Source of the DNA: Acinetobacter sp. NIPH 2100
Lineage (GTDB): Bacteria > Pseudomonadota > Gammaproteobacteria > Pseudomonadales > Moraxellaceae
DNA length: 64,000 nt
NCBI RefSeq assembly: GCF_000369805.1
Contig: NZ_KB850224.1
Location: 1,668,262 to 1,732,261, forward strand
Reading direction: 5' to 3'
Part shown: positions 6,859 through 16,336 of the stretch, piece by piece
Position numbering within the stretch: position 1 is the first letter of the stretch
Layout: every line of letters starts with the position of its first letter
Notes under the pieces: model-generated
Databases searched by the model: none
What the model was told of the DNA's origin: nothing
The model's input: only the letters and a program-made list of their open reading frames with translations
Position numbers and translations under genes: made by a program

Positions 6859-9045
6859 ATGTACAACTCTCCCTCTAGAAAAGCCTTCAAAGTTCATCCT
6901 TTAGCCCTTTCTATCGCTTTAGCAGTTCCTGCTATTGTTCATGCAGAACAGGCAACTGAAACAGCAACATTAGCGACGATAAAAGTACAAGCAGAACAGA
7001 AAAATCCAGCTGTAACAGAGGGTTCAGAAAGCTATACGGCAAAAAGTACAAGTACATCAACAAAATTAAATTTATCGCTGCGTGATACTCCACAATCGGT
7101 CAAGGTTTTTACCCGAGAATATCTGGATGATCGCAATATTGATTCTTTTCAAGATTTAACAAATAACATTACAGGGGTTTCAACATCACGTACTGATGAA
7201 CGCCAATCTGTATTCGCACGTGGTTTTCAGGTCGACTATTACTTAATAGACGGTATGCCTAGTACGACGAATCTGGGAACGGGAGATCTTGATTTAGATA
7301 TTTACGACCGTGTTGAAGTCGTTAAAGGATCTAGTGGCTTAATGACAGGAGCTGGTAATCCTGCAATGGCATTAAACATGGTCCGCAAGCATGCAAATGC
7401 CAAAGAACTTACGGGTAACCTCAGTACGTCTTTGGGTTCTTGGAATGAATGGAGTAGCTCCGCTGATGTTTCTGCTCCGCTTAACGCAGATGGTTCATTA
7501 CGTGGACGTGTATTTGTAAAACATTCTGATGAAAAATCTTTTATGGATTTTTATGAGAAAGAACGAAATGTATTTTACGGAGCTGTTGATTATGATCTCA
7601 GTGACAAAACAAGCATGTCATTGGGCGCAACCTATCAAGAGTTAAATCGTGATGGTATCCGTTGGGGTGGAACACCAGCATTTTATACCGATGGAACACG
7701 TACCAATTTTTCCAGAAGTCTTACTGTAACGGCACCTTGGACTTATTGGAATGTTAATACATCGGCTGTATTTGCTAATTTAAAGCAAAATTTATTCAAT
7801 GACGTTAATTTCAATATCGCCTATACCTTCCGCAAAGAAGATACCGATAATTTGTTGCTATATACGGGTGGGCGAGTAGATAAAGCGACCAATACCAGCC
7901 CATTAAAAAATGCAAATGGCGATGGTAAAGATAACGTCTCAGTGTATGGTGCAGAAGCGACCAATGAAGAGAATAATATTGATGTTTTCATCAATGCACC
8001 ATTCAAAGTCTTTAATCGTCCACAAGAGATCATCATTGGTGGTTCTTGGAACAAAAATGAAAAGACTAAGGACATTTTTGGCGGATCGAATGCGAAAAGT
8101 GAAGTTGAAAAATATTTAGGCGGGCCGCTGAATTACAACGATATGGCACAGGAACTTCTTCGACCTGTTGTCTTAGATGGCAAAAATGCATTGAATGAAA
8201 CGACGCAAACAGCGGCTTATGTAGCAGGTAAATTTCAAATACTAGATCCATTAAAAATCATTGCTGGCGCTCGTTTATCCAACTGGGAATATAAATCAGA
8301 GAATGGTGTCGGGGATCGCGAGTTTAATAATGAATTTACGCCGTATATTGGCGCAATCTACGATTTTGCACGTGATCACTCTGTATACGTGAGTTATACA
8401 GAAATTTTTAAACCTCAAAGTCGTAAAGATGTAAATGATCAGTATTTAGATCCAAGCTATGGGAAGAACTACGAAACGGGGATTAAAAGTGAATGGTTTG
8501 GTGGACGCTTAAATACGGCATTATCAATATTCCAAATTGAGCAAACTAACTTCGCAGAAGCAATACCAGGTGAATATGTTACTCGTAATGGCGTACGTAC
8601 AACCGAGCAAGCTTATCGTGGTGTAGATGGTGTTGAAAGTAAGGGCTTTGAGTTTGAAGCTGATGGTGAAATCAACGAAAACTGGGGGATCAATTTCGGA
8701 ATTGCTAACTTTGAAGCAAAAGATGCGAAAGGGGTAAAAGTTAATACGACAAACTCTAGAACGACTTCTAACTTATTTGTGAAATATAAGTTAGATCAAT
8801 GGAGTGCAGGCGTAGGTTTAAACTATAAGAGTAAATACTATACTGGCACTGGTAGTACTCGTATTGATCAGGACGCTTATGTGCTCGCGAGTGCAATGTT
8901 GGGCTATCAGGTCGATAAGAATATTAAACTTCAATTGAACGTCGATAATATATTTGATGAGAAGTACTATGACGGTATCGGTGCAAACTCAATGAACTGG
9001 GCTGCACCTCGTAATGCAACCGTGAGTGTACGTTATAACTTCTAA
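6859..9045 (+). CDS. TonB-dependent siderophore receptor
   Basis: The protein has 728 residues. It is an outer-membrane gated channel that takes up a ferric siderophore using TonB energy. A signal peptide ends near residue 29 (AIVHA). A TonB-box-like ATLATIKVQA follows. The plug domain spans roughly 65-175 with the typical LRDTPQSVKVFTREYLDD, ITGVSTSRTDERQSVFARGF, YYLIDGMP and YDRVEVVKGSSGLMTGAG motifs. The rest is a 22-strand barrel ending in the outer-membrane signature NATVSVRYNF with C-terminal Phe. The plug motifs match the FhuE/FpvA hydroxamate and pyoverdine group, but the ligand cannot be fixed. No siderophore synthesis genes are nearby, so it may take up foreign siderophores. A Fur-like site is upstream. 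Confidence 0.93.
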   Translation: MYNSPSRKAFKVHPLALSIALAVPAIVHAEQATETATLATIKVQAEQKNPAVTEGSESYTAKSTSTSTKLNLSLRDTPQSVKVFTREYLDDRNIDSFQDLTNNITGVSTSRTDERQSVFARGFQVDYYLIDGMPSTTNLGTGDLDLDIYDRVEVVKGSSGLMTGAGNPAMALNMVRKHANAKELTGNLSTSLGSWNEWSSSADVSAPLNADGSLRGRVFVKHSDEKSFMDFYEKERNVFYGAVDYDLSDKTSMSLGATYQELNRDGIRWGGTPAFYTDGTRTNFSRSLTVTAPWTYWNVNTSAVFANLKQNLFNDVNFNIAYTFRKEDTDNLLLYTGGRVDKATNTSPLKNANGDGKDNVSVYGAEATNEENNIDVFINAPFKVFNRPQEIIIGGSWNKNEKTKDIFGGSNAKSEVEKYLGGPLNYNDMAQELLRPVVLDGKNALNETTQTAAYVAGKFQILDPLKIIAGARLSNWEYKSENGVGDREFNNEFTPYIGAIYDFARDHSVYVSYTEIFKPQSRKDVNDQYLDPSYGKNYETGIKSEWFGGRLNTALSIFQIEQTNFAEAIPGEYVTRNGVRTTEQAYRGVDGVESKGFEFEADGEINENWGINFGIANFEAKDAKGVKVNTTNSRTTSNLFVKYKLDQWSAGVGLNYKSKYYTGTGSTRIDQDAYVLASAMLGYQVDKNIKLQLNVDNIFDEKYYDGIGANSMNWAAPRNATVSVRYNF

Positions 9046-9067
9046 ACACTATTGTGATTGAACTTTT

Positions 9068-9096
9068 AAAGCCCTCTGATGAGGGCTTTATTTTTT
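9068..9096 (+). terminator. Rho-independent terminator after the receptor
   Basis: AAAGCCCTC, loop TGAT, GAGGGCTTT followed by ATTTTTT. Confidence 0.93.
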
Positions 9097-9247
9097 GATG
9101 AGTATGGTTAGAGACAATCCTAAATTTCGGATAGGTACTTTTTAGATCTTAGGAATTTCAGCATCCTTCGGCTTTCTCATACCCTGAACGAATCATTCTT
9201 CTCCGTGGTTTCACCAGAATTTGTGTGAAAACACTATGAGACGTTTT

Positions 9248-9880
9248 TTAGACCAGCACTCCATCTTGTTCAATTTTTACTGCTGCTTTCCAACTTGGTA
9301 GTAAGCTCAAACGTTCTACATAGCTTTTAATATGTGGATAATTTTCACCTTGTTTCATATGATGAATTAAACCGTGAAGTCCAAATCCCATCATAAAGTC
9401 TGCCCCAGTTAAACGATCGGCCACCAAAAATTTTTTATTTTTTAAATAATCATTTAAAAAACCAAAAACTTTATCAAACTCAACTTGAGTATAGTTTTCT
9501 AGAAATACTAATTTCGTACCATACTTAGTTTCTATCTGATTAAAAGTTTTCAATAAAAATGGCACCATCGCAGAGCTTTCAGCGAAGTGAATCCATTGTA
9601 AGTAATCTGCATAAGTTGCATCGTTGATGTCTGGTGCTAGATGTGGTGCAAATCTTTGAATTAATAATTCTACTATAGCACCTGATTCCGCAAGGACTTT
9701 ACCTTGCCATTCAATCACAGGAGACTTTCCTAAAGGATGAATGTTTTTTAGTGACGCTGGTGCTAAATGGGTAGTTAAGTCACGGTAATAGCGTTGTAAT
9801 TGGTACGGTTGTTTGATTTCTTCGAGTAACCACAAAATTCGGAAAGAACGTGACTGGTCTAAGTGATGCAATGTAATCAT
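9248..9880 (-). CDS. Glutathione S-transferase family protein
   Basis: The protein has 210 residues. The N-terminal thioredoxin-fold domain has S-R-S-F-R-I-L-W-L-L-E-E (catalytic Ser near residue 10-12), P-L-G-K-S-P-V-I with the cis-Pro, and L-A-E-S-G-A-I for the gamma-Glu part of glutathione. The C-terminal helical domain from about residue 90 has DYLQWIHFAES and the N-capping box-like LTGADFMMGFGL. It should conjugate or reduce hydrophobic electrophiles with glutathione; the substrate is unknown. ATG 9880 has CAGGAATTATC upstream. The gene stands alone, and a perfect 7-bp inverted repeat lies in its leader. Confidence 0.9.
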   Translation of the reverse strand: MITLHHLDQSRSFRILWLLEEIKQPYQLQRYYRDLTTHLAPASLKNIHPLGKSPVIEWQGKVLAESGAIVELLIQRFAPHLAPDINDATYADYLQWIHFAESSAMVPFLLKTFNQIETKYGTKLVFLENYTQVEFDKVFGFLNDYLKNKKFLVADRLTGADFMMGFGLHGLIHHMKQGENYPHIKSYVERLSLLPSWKAAVKIEQDGVLV

Positions 9881-9903
9881 GATAATTCCTGTTTAAAAAT
9901 TTT

Positions 9904-9920
9904 ATGGGGAATTTCCCCAT
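9904..9920. promoter_or_regulatory. Inverted repeat in the glutathione transferase leader
   Basis: ATGGGGA-ATT-TCCCCAT, arms 9904-9910 and 9914-9920, lies 24 bases upstream of the start codon. It is GC-richer than its surroundings and could be a protein operator or an RNA hairpin over the leader. No regulator can be assigned. Confidence 0.45.
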
Positions 9921-10149
9921 GTTCTACAACTCAATATACATTTAAATTTATAGCAGCTACTGATCAATTTGCTATACGGAACAAAGTTGGTTAAGAAAAG
10001 TAATGAAGATGTTACTCAGGCTTTGCAGCAAAATTAGAACTCAAATACAGAACATCCTATAGTTCAAATAAAAATCAATTTTTCGCTCATCGATAGAGAT
10101 AGCTGAGCCCGTGTTTGTCAAATCACTTCTTTAAGCGGTTTTTTTATAT

Positions 10150-11124
10150 TTAAGTATTAAGCACTTTGCTCAATTCTACTTTATTACTAACATCTAATTG
10201 CAAGTATGCTCTTTGCAGGTAGGTTCGAACAGTAGAAGGGCTTAACCCGAGTTGCTCAGCAACTTTTTTATATGAATGGCCTTGTGAAAATAGATACGCA
10301 ACGCGATATTCACGTGGAGATAAGGTTAAATTTTTTTTCTTATTGATGATCTCAATACATATATTGCCTGCTTTTTTTAAGACATTGACGTTGAGTTTGC
10401 CTAGCCGAATAGTCGTAGGTGTTTTATCAAAGTGAAACAATAGCTCATTCGGGATATAAACACCTTCCCATTTTGGCCATTTAGCATAAATGATCTCACA
10501 GAGACTTGCACCAATACTCAATATATAACCATCCTCTCTTACAAGACCTGCATGGGACATATTGTGATTGGGCGAAAGCTCTAAAGCCTCTTGTAAGTTA
10601 TAACGCCAAGCTTGATTGATATGACGAACTATTTGCTCGAAAAAAGCCATATTCAAGTCTGTAAATGAACTTCCACTATGGCGATATAACGTTATAAAAA
10701 AAATGTGCCCAGTAAAGGTGTCTTTGATACACATGGACATTCCATGGAGCAGTTGATACTTTCGGCTGAATTGATTGAGCTCCTTTGTTTCAAACTCATA
10801 TTCAAAATTGGTTGGGTAGCTAAAATGGTGTGCGGTATCGGATAGGTTATCTACTTCTTGAGCGAATTCGTCATCAATAGCCAAAGATTTCCACTCAGTT
10901 GGGAAACACGTTGGAAGATTGATCGTCTCGACGTGATGAATACCCACCATTTTCTGATCTTTATTATGAGTGATTAGACCCCACCAGGCAGCATCAAACG
11001 ATATGACATTTTTTAATTCTTCTAATGCTTCTCGAATAAATTCAGAGGCAAGCTGATCTTTAGAAATCTTGCCTAATTTCAATAAGTAATGGCCCAAGAT
11101 TGCAATCGAAGTAGTACTTTGCAT
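10150..11124 (-). CDS. LuxR-type transcriptional regulator
   Basis: The protein has 324 residues from ATG 11124, preceded by TTGGAAGAA; the TTG at 11133 is less likely. The C-terminal 60 residues form a LuxR/GerE helix-turn-helix: LSPREYRVAYLFSQGHSYKKVAEQLGLSPSTVRTYLQRAYLQLDV has the S-P-R-E start, the K-x-x-A-x-x-L-G-L-S-P-S-T-V-R-T recognition helix and the final L-x-V. The first 180 residues have no obvious receiver aspartate cluster or autoinducer-binding Trp/Tyr set, and could be a GAF/PAS-like sensor. The ligand and targets are unknown. It is not close enough to the neighbours to be in an operon. Confidence 0.85.
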   Translation of the reverse strand: MQSTTSIAILGHYLLKLGKISKDQLASEFIREALEELKNVISFDAAWWGLITHNKDQKMVGIHHVETINLPTCFPTEWKSLAIDDEFAQEVDNLSDTAHHFSYPTNFEYEFETKELNQFSRKYQLLHGMSMCIKDTFTGHIFFITLYRHSGSSFTDLNMAFFEQIVRHINQAWRYNLQEALELSPNHNMSHAGLVREDGYILSIGASLCEIIYAKWPKWEGVYIPNELLFHFDKTPTTIRLGKLNVNVLKKAGNICIEIINKKKNLTLSPREYRVAYLFSQGHSYKKVAEQLGLSPSTVRTYLQRAYLQLDVSNKVELSKVLNT

Positions 11125-11335
11125 TTCTTCCAAGTGCTTTCCAGCCTCTACTTATTTGTTGGGTAAGAGCATACTTGAATTAAGAGAAAGTCTGCAAGAG
11201 CGTCTGCATTTGCAGATTGTTTCACTCGATGAATCAATAAATAATTTGACCTAAGAGATTGTGGAAACATTAAAAATGTATCCATTCACACCATCTTATG
11301 AATATTAAATATTCCATGTAAAGGTTACATTTTTA

Positions 11336-12181
11336 ATGAACATTATGCATCGTAACGATCTTAAGAAAATAACGATTCTTTCTCTTTCAATGTTTGCCAT
11401 ACTGGGTTTGGCTGGGTGTAATGACAGCTCAGATTCCAAATCTAAAAATGTTAAATCAGAGCAGAAAGTCGAAACTGCACCTTTGAATGGTAAATTTATA
11501 CCTATTTATGAAGTCGCTCGAACGAATGAAAATCGAGTCGAAGAAAATCTTTGGCGAAGTAGAAAGCTATTGGAAGACTACACTGCAGAGATGAATAGTT
11601 TTGTGAATATTCCTGTAGATATTAAAGTTGTCGCAAAAGAATGTAAGGAAGCAAATGCATTTTATGATAGTGAAACACAAACCATTGAATTGTGTTATGA
11701 ATTAGGTGCAGAAGAAAGAAAAATGTTTACAGAAGCAGGAGATTCTGGGGATATATTAGATACTGAACTCTATCAAAGTGCTGTCGGGACTTTATTCCAT
11801 GAAGCTGGACATGCATTGATCGATGTACTTGATTTAAAAATCACAGGTAGAGAAGAAGATGTCGCTGACCAATTAGCGGCTTATATTTTAACTTACAATG
11901 ATGAAGATAAAGATTATCTTCTTACTGTTTCTGACACCTATAGTCTTGCTGCTAAGCGAGCAAAAACTTTAGATGATTTGCCTTTTTATGATTCTCATTC
12001 ATTAGATGCTCAGCGCGCAGTAAATTTCCTATGCTATGTATATGGATCTGATACGAAGAACTTTCAGTACCTGATAAGTGATGACTTACTCAATAAAGAA
12101 CGTTCAGAAGAATGTGAGCATGAGTACAATCAAATCGTTGAGGCTTGGGATTTCTTACTTGCACCTTATTTTAAAAAATAA
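11336..12181 (+). CDS. DUF4344-like putative metallopeptidase lipoprotein
   Basis: The protein has 281 residues. The signal peptide ends in a lipobox, L-A-G-C28, followed by a Ser/Asp/Lys-rich tether, so it should be a lipid-anchored periplasmic protein. A zinc-protease motif H155-E-A-G-H159 is followed by G-R-E-E-D-V-A-D-Q-L-A, where a Glu or Asp would be the third ligand; this arrangement matches the DUF4344 putative metallopeptidase family. The catalytic domain occupies about 55-280. The start is ATG 11336, with ATG 11345 as an alternative; no strong ribosome-binding site favours either. Substrate unknown. It has its own terminator. Confidence 0.82.
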   Translation: MNIMHRNDLKKITILSLSMFAILGLAGCNDSSDSKSKNVKSEQKVETAPLNGKFIPIYEVARTNENRVEENLWRSRKLLEDYTAEMNSFVNIPVDIKVVAKECKEANAFYDSETQTIELCYELGAEERKMFTEAGDSGDILDTELYQSAVGTLFHEAGHALIDVLDLKITGREEDVADQLAAYILTYNDEDKDYLLTVSDTYSLAAKRAKTLDDLPFYDSHSLDAQRAVNFLCYVYGSDTKNFQYLISDDLLNKERSEECEHEYNQIVEAWDFLLAPYFKK

Positions 12182-12208
12182 TTAAATAGATAAAAATGAA
12201 TGTCTCTG

Positions 12209-12239
12209 GTGGAATGGCTTTTGGGCTATTCCACTTTTA
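12209..12239 (+). terminator. Rho-independent terminator
   Basis: GTGGAATGGC pairs with GCTATTCCAC (one G-T), 10 bp with a 6-base loop, then TTTTAC. It ends the metallopeptidase-like gene. Confidence 0.85.
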
Positions 12240-12523
12240 CTTTAATTTAGTTTTTATTAGCTTCGTCGCTAAGTACGGCTTATCTCGACGGGTTGATCGG
12301 TTGTTCACATTGTTAATTCCAAAAAAGTACATATTCATACAGAATATTCAAAAGAGATAAACACTATTTCCTTTCAAATCAAAGCATTTTTTGACAAAAT
12401 AGCTGATGTCAGAATGGTCAATTCATGCATAATGACATTTAATAGTATGGCCTTTATTTTGCAGGAATTTTGCATGCAATACTTCAATCTCCTTATAAAA
12501 CAAAATGTTGAGTCTTATTCCTG
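12240..12523. other. Promoter region of the phosphatase-murB operon
   Basis: No gene is visible. It must carry the promoter for the four-gene operon starting at 12524. A TTGACA lies near 12390 and an extended -10-like TGCATAAT near 12427-12434, but the spacing between them is not that of one promoter, so the start point cannot be fixed by eye. Confidence 0.4.
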
Positions 12524-13033
12524 ATGGCAACAGAATATAAGGTGTTATGTGTCTGCTTAGGAAATATTTGCCGCTCTCCAACTGCTGAGGCAATTCTCAG
12601 ACATTATTGTGATGCACATGGCTTAAATGTCGTGGTCGACTCTGCAGGAACAAGCAATTACCATCCCAACAAAGCACCAGATACACGCAGTCAAACCCAT
12701 GCGCGAAAGCGTGGTTATGATTTATCCGCGTTACGTGCCAGACAGATTGTTTTAGCAGACTTTGTGGAGTTTGATTTGATCTTAGCGATGGATCATGAAA
12801 ATTTCGATGATATTCAAACGCTCATGTCACAGGCAGTACAGCAGTTTGGTACACATCAAATTCGTGCCAAGTTGGCATTGATGAGTGAGCATGATCCACA
12901 GTTTAGTCAACAAGCTGTACCAGACCCTTATTATGGTGGTGCAGATGGATTTGATCGGGTACTCGATCAGTGTGAATCCAGCAGCCAAGCATGGGTCGAA
13001 ATTTTTAAAAAGCAAATGAAAGCAGGGCAATAG
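12524..13033 (+). CDS. Low-molecular-weight protein-tyrosine phosphatase
   Basis: The protein has 169 residues, typical length. It removes phosphate from phosphotyrosine. The P-loop C11-L-G-N-I-C-R17-S18-P-T-A-E is complete with nucleophile C11, and the general-acid loop D-P-Y-Y-G-G is present near residue 130. In other bacteria such enzymes pair with a BY-kinase and capsule export genes, but here no kinase is adjacent. It is the first gene of a run in which murB follows 13 bases later, so its position ties it to envelope biogenesis only by context. Start ATG 12524 has GAG about 12 bases upstream. Confidence 0.92.
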   Translation: MATEYKVLCVCLGNICRSPTAEAILRHYCDAHGLNVVVDSAGTSNYHPNKAPDTRSQTHARKRGYDLSALRARQIVLADFVEFDLILAMDHENFDDIQTLMSQAVQQFGTHQIRAKLALMSEHDPQFSQQAVPDPYYGGADGFDRVLDQCESSSQAWVEIFKKQMKAGQ

Positions 13034-13046
13034 GATTTAATTTAAT

Positions 13047-14081
13047 ATGCAGCTACAAGCGCAGGTTCAGCTTAAAAACTTAAATACATTAAATTTGAAT
13101 GCGATTGCTTCACATTATGTGCAGATCAATCATGCAGATGATGTCATTGCGGCATTGGCATTTGCCGAACAACAACATTTAAACGTTTTGATTCTTTCGG
13201 GTGGCAGTAATGTTTTATTGCCGCAGCAAATACACGCCTTGGTGATGCATTTAAATATTCAGGGCATTGAAGTGCTTTCTGAAGATGAAAATACCATTAC
13301 CGTCAAAGTGGGTGCTGGGCAAGTGTGGCATGACTTTGTTTTATATAGTACGCAACAGCATTGGTTTGGATTACAAAATCTTGCTTTGATTCCAGGTTTA
13401 GTCGGTGCTTCTCCTGTACAGAATATCGGTGCTTATGGCGTTGAAGCTGGTGAGTTTATTGAATCGGTACAAGTTTATGATCGTGAACTGAAACAGTTTG
13501 ACTCAATCTCTGCCCAAAATTGCCATTTTGCTTATCGGCATAGTATTTTCAAAGATCAGCCCAATCGTTACATCATTGTGAGTGTGACCTTTAAACTATT
13601 GAAACAAGCTGAGCTTAAATTAAATTATGGTGATCTTAAGCAAGCGGTAGGTGATGAACTCACTGCAGAAAATTTACAAAATCAGGTGATACAGATTCGC
13701 CAAAGTAAATTGCCTGACCCTAAAGAATTTCCAAATGTCGGAAGCTTTTTTAAGAATCCAATTTTGACACAAGTTGAATTTGACAAAATTACTCAACAAT
13801 TTCCAAACATACCGAATTATCCGCAGGCAAGTAGCAGTGTTAAAGTGGCAGCAGGCTGGTTAATTGATCAAGCAGGTTGGAAGGGTAAGCAGCTTGGCTC
13901 GGTTGGGATGTTTCAAAAACAGGCTTTGGTGTTGGTAAATTATGCCGAGGCGACGCTAGCGGATGTACAAAATACCTATCAGGCTGTACAAAGTGATGTA
14001 AAACAAAAGTTTAGTATTCAGTTGGAGCCTGAACCTGTGTTATACAGTGAACAAGGTTTAATTCAAGCGCATCGTGGGTGA
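13047..14081 (+). CDS. murB: UDP-N-acetylenolpyruvoylglucosamine reductase
   Basis: The protein has 344 residues, matching the E. coli-type (type I) MurB. It reduces UDP-GlcNAc-enolpyruvate to UDP-MurNAc with NADPH and FAD, the second committed step of peptidoglycan synthesis. The FAD-binding part shows LSGGSNVLL and [15 protein letters not shown]; the catalytic region has N-V-G-S-F-F-K-N-P with the proton-donor Ser, and L-E-P-E-P-V-L-Y near the end with the active-site Glu. Its stop overlaps the possible GTG start of the next gene and its 3' end carries that gene's ribosome-binding site, so they are coupled. Confidence 0.96.
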   Translation: MQLQAQVQLKNLNTLNLNAIASHYVQINHADDVIAALAFAEQQHLNVLILSGGSNVLLPQQIHALVMHLNIQGIEVLSEDENTITVKVGAGQVWHDFVLYSTQQHWFGLQNLALIPGLVGASPVQNIGAYGVEAGEFIESVQVYDRELKQFDSISAQNCHFAYRHSIFKDQPNRYIIVSVTFKLLKQAELKLNYGDLKQAVGDELTAENLQNQVIQIRQSKLPDPKEFPNVGSFFKNPILTQVEFDKITQQFPNIPNYPQASSSVKVAAGWLIDQAGWKGKQLGSVGMFQKQALVLVNYAEATLADVQNTYQAVQSDVKQKFSIQLEPEPVLYSEQGLIQAHRG

Positions 14082-14089
14082 AGAAATCT

Positions 14090-15226
14090 ATGGCGAAAGT
14101 ACATTGGATGGTCAGTTTAGTACGAGTAATTACCATATTATTCGTGCTATTGGGCTGTTTTGTGCTTTTTTTATATTCACCTTTTTATTCACAGTTTGTC
14201 GTGAAAGGCTTGAATCGTTTTGTTCCTGTAGACGTCAATGAAGTGGCTGCGCAAAGCCAGCGACCAGCGGCCTTGAGTGAACATGAAACACTTGAGCCAG
14301 GTTCTAATTTATGGATTGCTCGTCAAGCTTATTTAAAACTCATGGAAAAAACCTTTCAATCTGAAAAATCAGAGGATTTAAGGTTAATTCAAGCGCGCTA
14401 TAAATTACTGCAACAGTTGATTGTTGAAGAGCAAGAAAATGAAAACCAAGACGAGAAAAAGCAACCGAATATTCCTTTATTGAGTGAACAGCAAAGTGAT
14501 CAGGATCAGGCGAGTTCTGCTGTGGTGATTAATACACCTTTGGATTTCCTACAATGGAATACACCAAGTAATCAGGCTCTCATGGGCAAATATATTGCCT
14601 TTTTAGAAACTTATCCGATTGCCTTACCTGTGAGTGAAGATGACAAAGATCAAACCAATAAAGATTTGATCGAGCTAAAAAAGAACAAAGATAATGTCGT
14701 AGAACCACAAAGTATTTCACAACCGAATGCAATTGTGGTGTTGGGTGGTGGCCTGACTCTAGGTGCTAATGGTAAAGATATTGTTGTGAACAATTACACT
14801 CGTTTGCGCTTGGAAAAAACCTTACAAGTCGAGCAGAAGTATGCTTTACCGATTGTACTGAGTGGTGTTGAAGCGCCATACATGCAAGCGTGGTTGAAAG
14901 AGCGTGGGGTAGATGCCAAATTGCTTGAAAATCGCAGCATGAACACCTGTGAAAACTCTCGGTTCAGTTCTTTATTGCTGCAAAAGAAAGGTGGCGCGCC
15001 AACAGTGATTTTAATTACGGATGCGTATCATATGCCACGTACTCGACGTTTGTTTGCCTTAAATGGAATTGAAACGATTCCAGTAGTTGCACCGATGCCA
15101 ACGACGTTGACGCAATGGCGCCCAAGTGAACAAAACTATGATCATAGTCGTCGTGCGAACTATGAGATGCTGGCAACGATCCGTGATATGTTATTTGGCT
15201 CAAGTGATTGTCGAGAGATACCATAA
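14090..15226 (+). CDS. DUF218 (YdcF/ElyC-like) membrane protein
   Basis: About 378 residues from ATG 14090, which has GGTGA 8 bases upstream; a GTG at 14078 overlapping the murB stop is an alternative. One N-terminal transmembrane span (VRVITILFVLLGCFVLFLYSPFY) anchors a large, presumably periplasmic part. A Gln/Glu-rich insert covers about 100-200, and the DUF218 domain follows with AIVVLGGGLT, YTRLRLEKT, LSGV and LITDAYHMPRTRRLF. Relatives such as ElyC and SanA affect peptidoglycan and lipid carrier metabolism and envelope permeability. The murB neighbour fits that. The exact reaction is unknown. Confidence 0.85.
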   Translation: MAKVHWMVSLVRVITILFVLLGCFVLFLYSPFYSQFVVKGLNRFVPVDVNEVAAQSQRPAALSEHETLEPGSNLWIARQAYLKLMEKTFQSEKSEDLRLIQARYKLLQQLIVEEQENENQDEKKQPNIPLLSEQQSDQDQASSAVVINTPLDFLQWNTPSNQALMGKYIAFLETYPIALPVSEDDKDQTNKDLIELKKNKDNVVEPQSISQPNAIVVLGGGLTLGANGKDIVVNNYTRLRLEKTLQVEQKYALPIVLSGVEAPYMQAWLKERGVDAKLLENRSMNTCENSRFSSLLLQKKGGAPTVILITDAYHMPRTRRLFALNGIETIPVVAPMPTTLTQWRPSEQNYDHSRRANYEMLATIRDMLFGSSDCREIP

Positions 15227-16254
15227 TGTCTGATATTCCATTTTTAAATCCGACAATTTTAAAACAACTAGATTTACCTATACCCAATCGAGAGACGACG
15301 CCTCAAGTTCTTGAGCCATTGGATTTATCCACTGCAACTGAACTATCCAAACCTTTGCAAGCCTACCGTAAGCTATATGGCTTACATTTACTGGACTGTG
15401 AGCATTGGCAAGGCTATGTGGAAATGCCTTTGTTTCGTTTGCATGTGCAGGTTTTTCAGCCGAAACAACAAAAATTACAAGGCACGGTTTGTCTGCTACA
15501 TGGCTATTTGGAACATAGTGGAATTTATCAGCCGATTATTAAAGAGATCCTAGATCAAGGTTTCAGTATCGTCACTTATGATTTGCCAGGGCATGGCTTG
15601 AGCAATGGTTCACCAGCCAGTATTCAGAATTTTGATCATTATCAGCATGTTTTACATGCCGTCTACGATGCAGTTCGTGGAGCGAAACAATTACCCAAGC
15701 CATGGTTAGGTATTGGGCAAAGTACAGGTGGTGCGATTTGGATGCACCATTTACTTGAATATGCTGAGCGTCGAGAAGATCCGATTGTAGATCGAGTCTT
15801 GTTATTATCGCCATTGATCCGACCTGCAAAGACGGCATGGTGGCATAATTCAGTTGGACTCGGCATTATCCGTCGGATTAAAAGCCAAGTGCCACGACAT
15901 TTCCGTCGTAATAATCACAATCCTGAGTTTTTACGTTTTGTTCGCTTAAAAGACCCATTGCAGCCGCGGATGATGGGCATGGACTGGATTCTGGCAATGT
16001 CTAAATGGATGCTGGAAATGGAACAGCGTCCTGCGTGTCGTATTCCAGTATGGTTGGCACAAGGGGCTTTGGATCAAACCGTTGACTGGCGTTATAACAT
16101 TGAATATATCCGTCGTAAGTTTAGATTGCAGACTTTGTTGATGTTAGAAGAAGGTTCACATCAATTGATTAATGAGCGGGCGGATATTCGTGCTGCGCTG
16201 ACGGGTTTAATTCCTGCTTTCTTACATGCAAAACCAAATCACCATTATTATTGA
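15226..16254 (+). CDS. Alpha/beta hydrolase, monoacylglycerol-lipase-like
   Basis: The protein has 342 residues. The ATG at 15226 shares a base with the upstream stop (TAATG), which decides the start over the in-frame TTG at 15208. The fold shows HGYLEHSG (oxyanion region, residues 92-99), YDLPGHGLS, nucleophile elbow G-Q-S166-T-G-G, then GALDQTVDW with the acid and EGSHQLINE with the His. These match the serine aminopeptidase S33/lysophospholipase (PldB, monoglyceride lipase) group. No signal peptide, so cytosolic. It is the last gene of the phosphatase-murB operon and might act on membrane lipids; substrate unproven. Confidence 0.88.
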   Translation: MSDIPFLNPTILKQLDLPIPNRETTPQVLEPLDLSTATELSKPLQAYRKLYGLHLLDCEHWQGYVEMPLFRLHVQVFQPKQQKLQGTVCLLHGYLEHSGIYQPIIKEILDQGFSIVTYDLPGHGLSNGSPASIQNFDHYQHVLHAVYDAVRGAKQLPKPWLGIGQSTGGAIWMHHLLEYAERREDPIVDRVLLLSPLIRPAKTAWWHNSVGLGIIRRIKSQVPRHFRRNNHNPEFLRFVRLKDPLQPRMMGMDWILAMSKWMLEMEQRPACRIPVWLAQGALDQTVDWRYNIEYIRRKFRLQTLLMLEEGSHQLINERADIRAALTGLIPAFLHAKPNHHYY

Positions 16255-16336
16255 TTTTACTTTTTTAGTTATTATTTAAGTGATAGAATTTCTAATATTA
16301 TAAAAAATATCAATAAATTAGATATTCGGGGAAACA

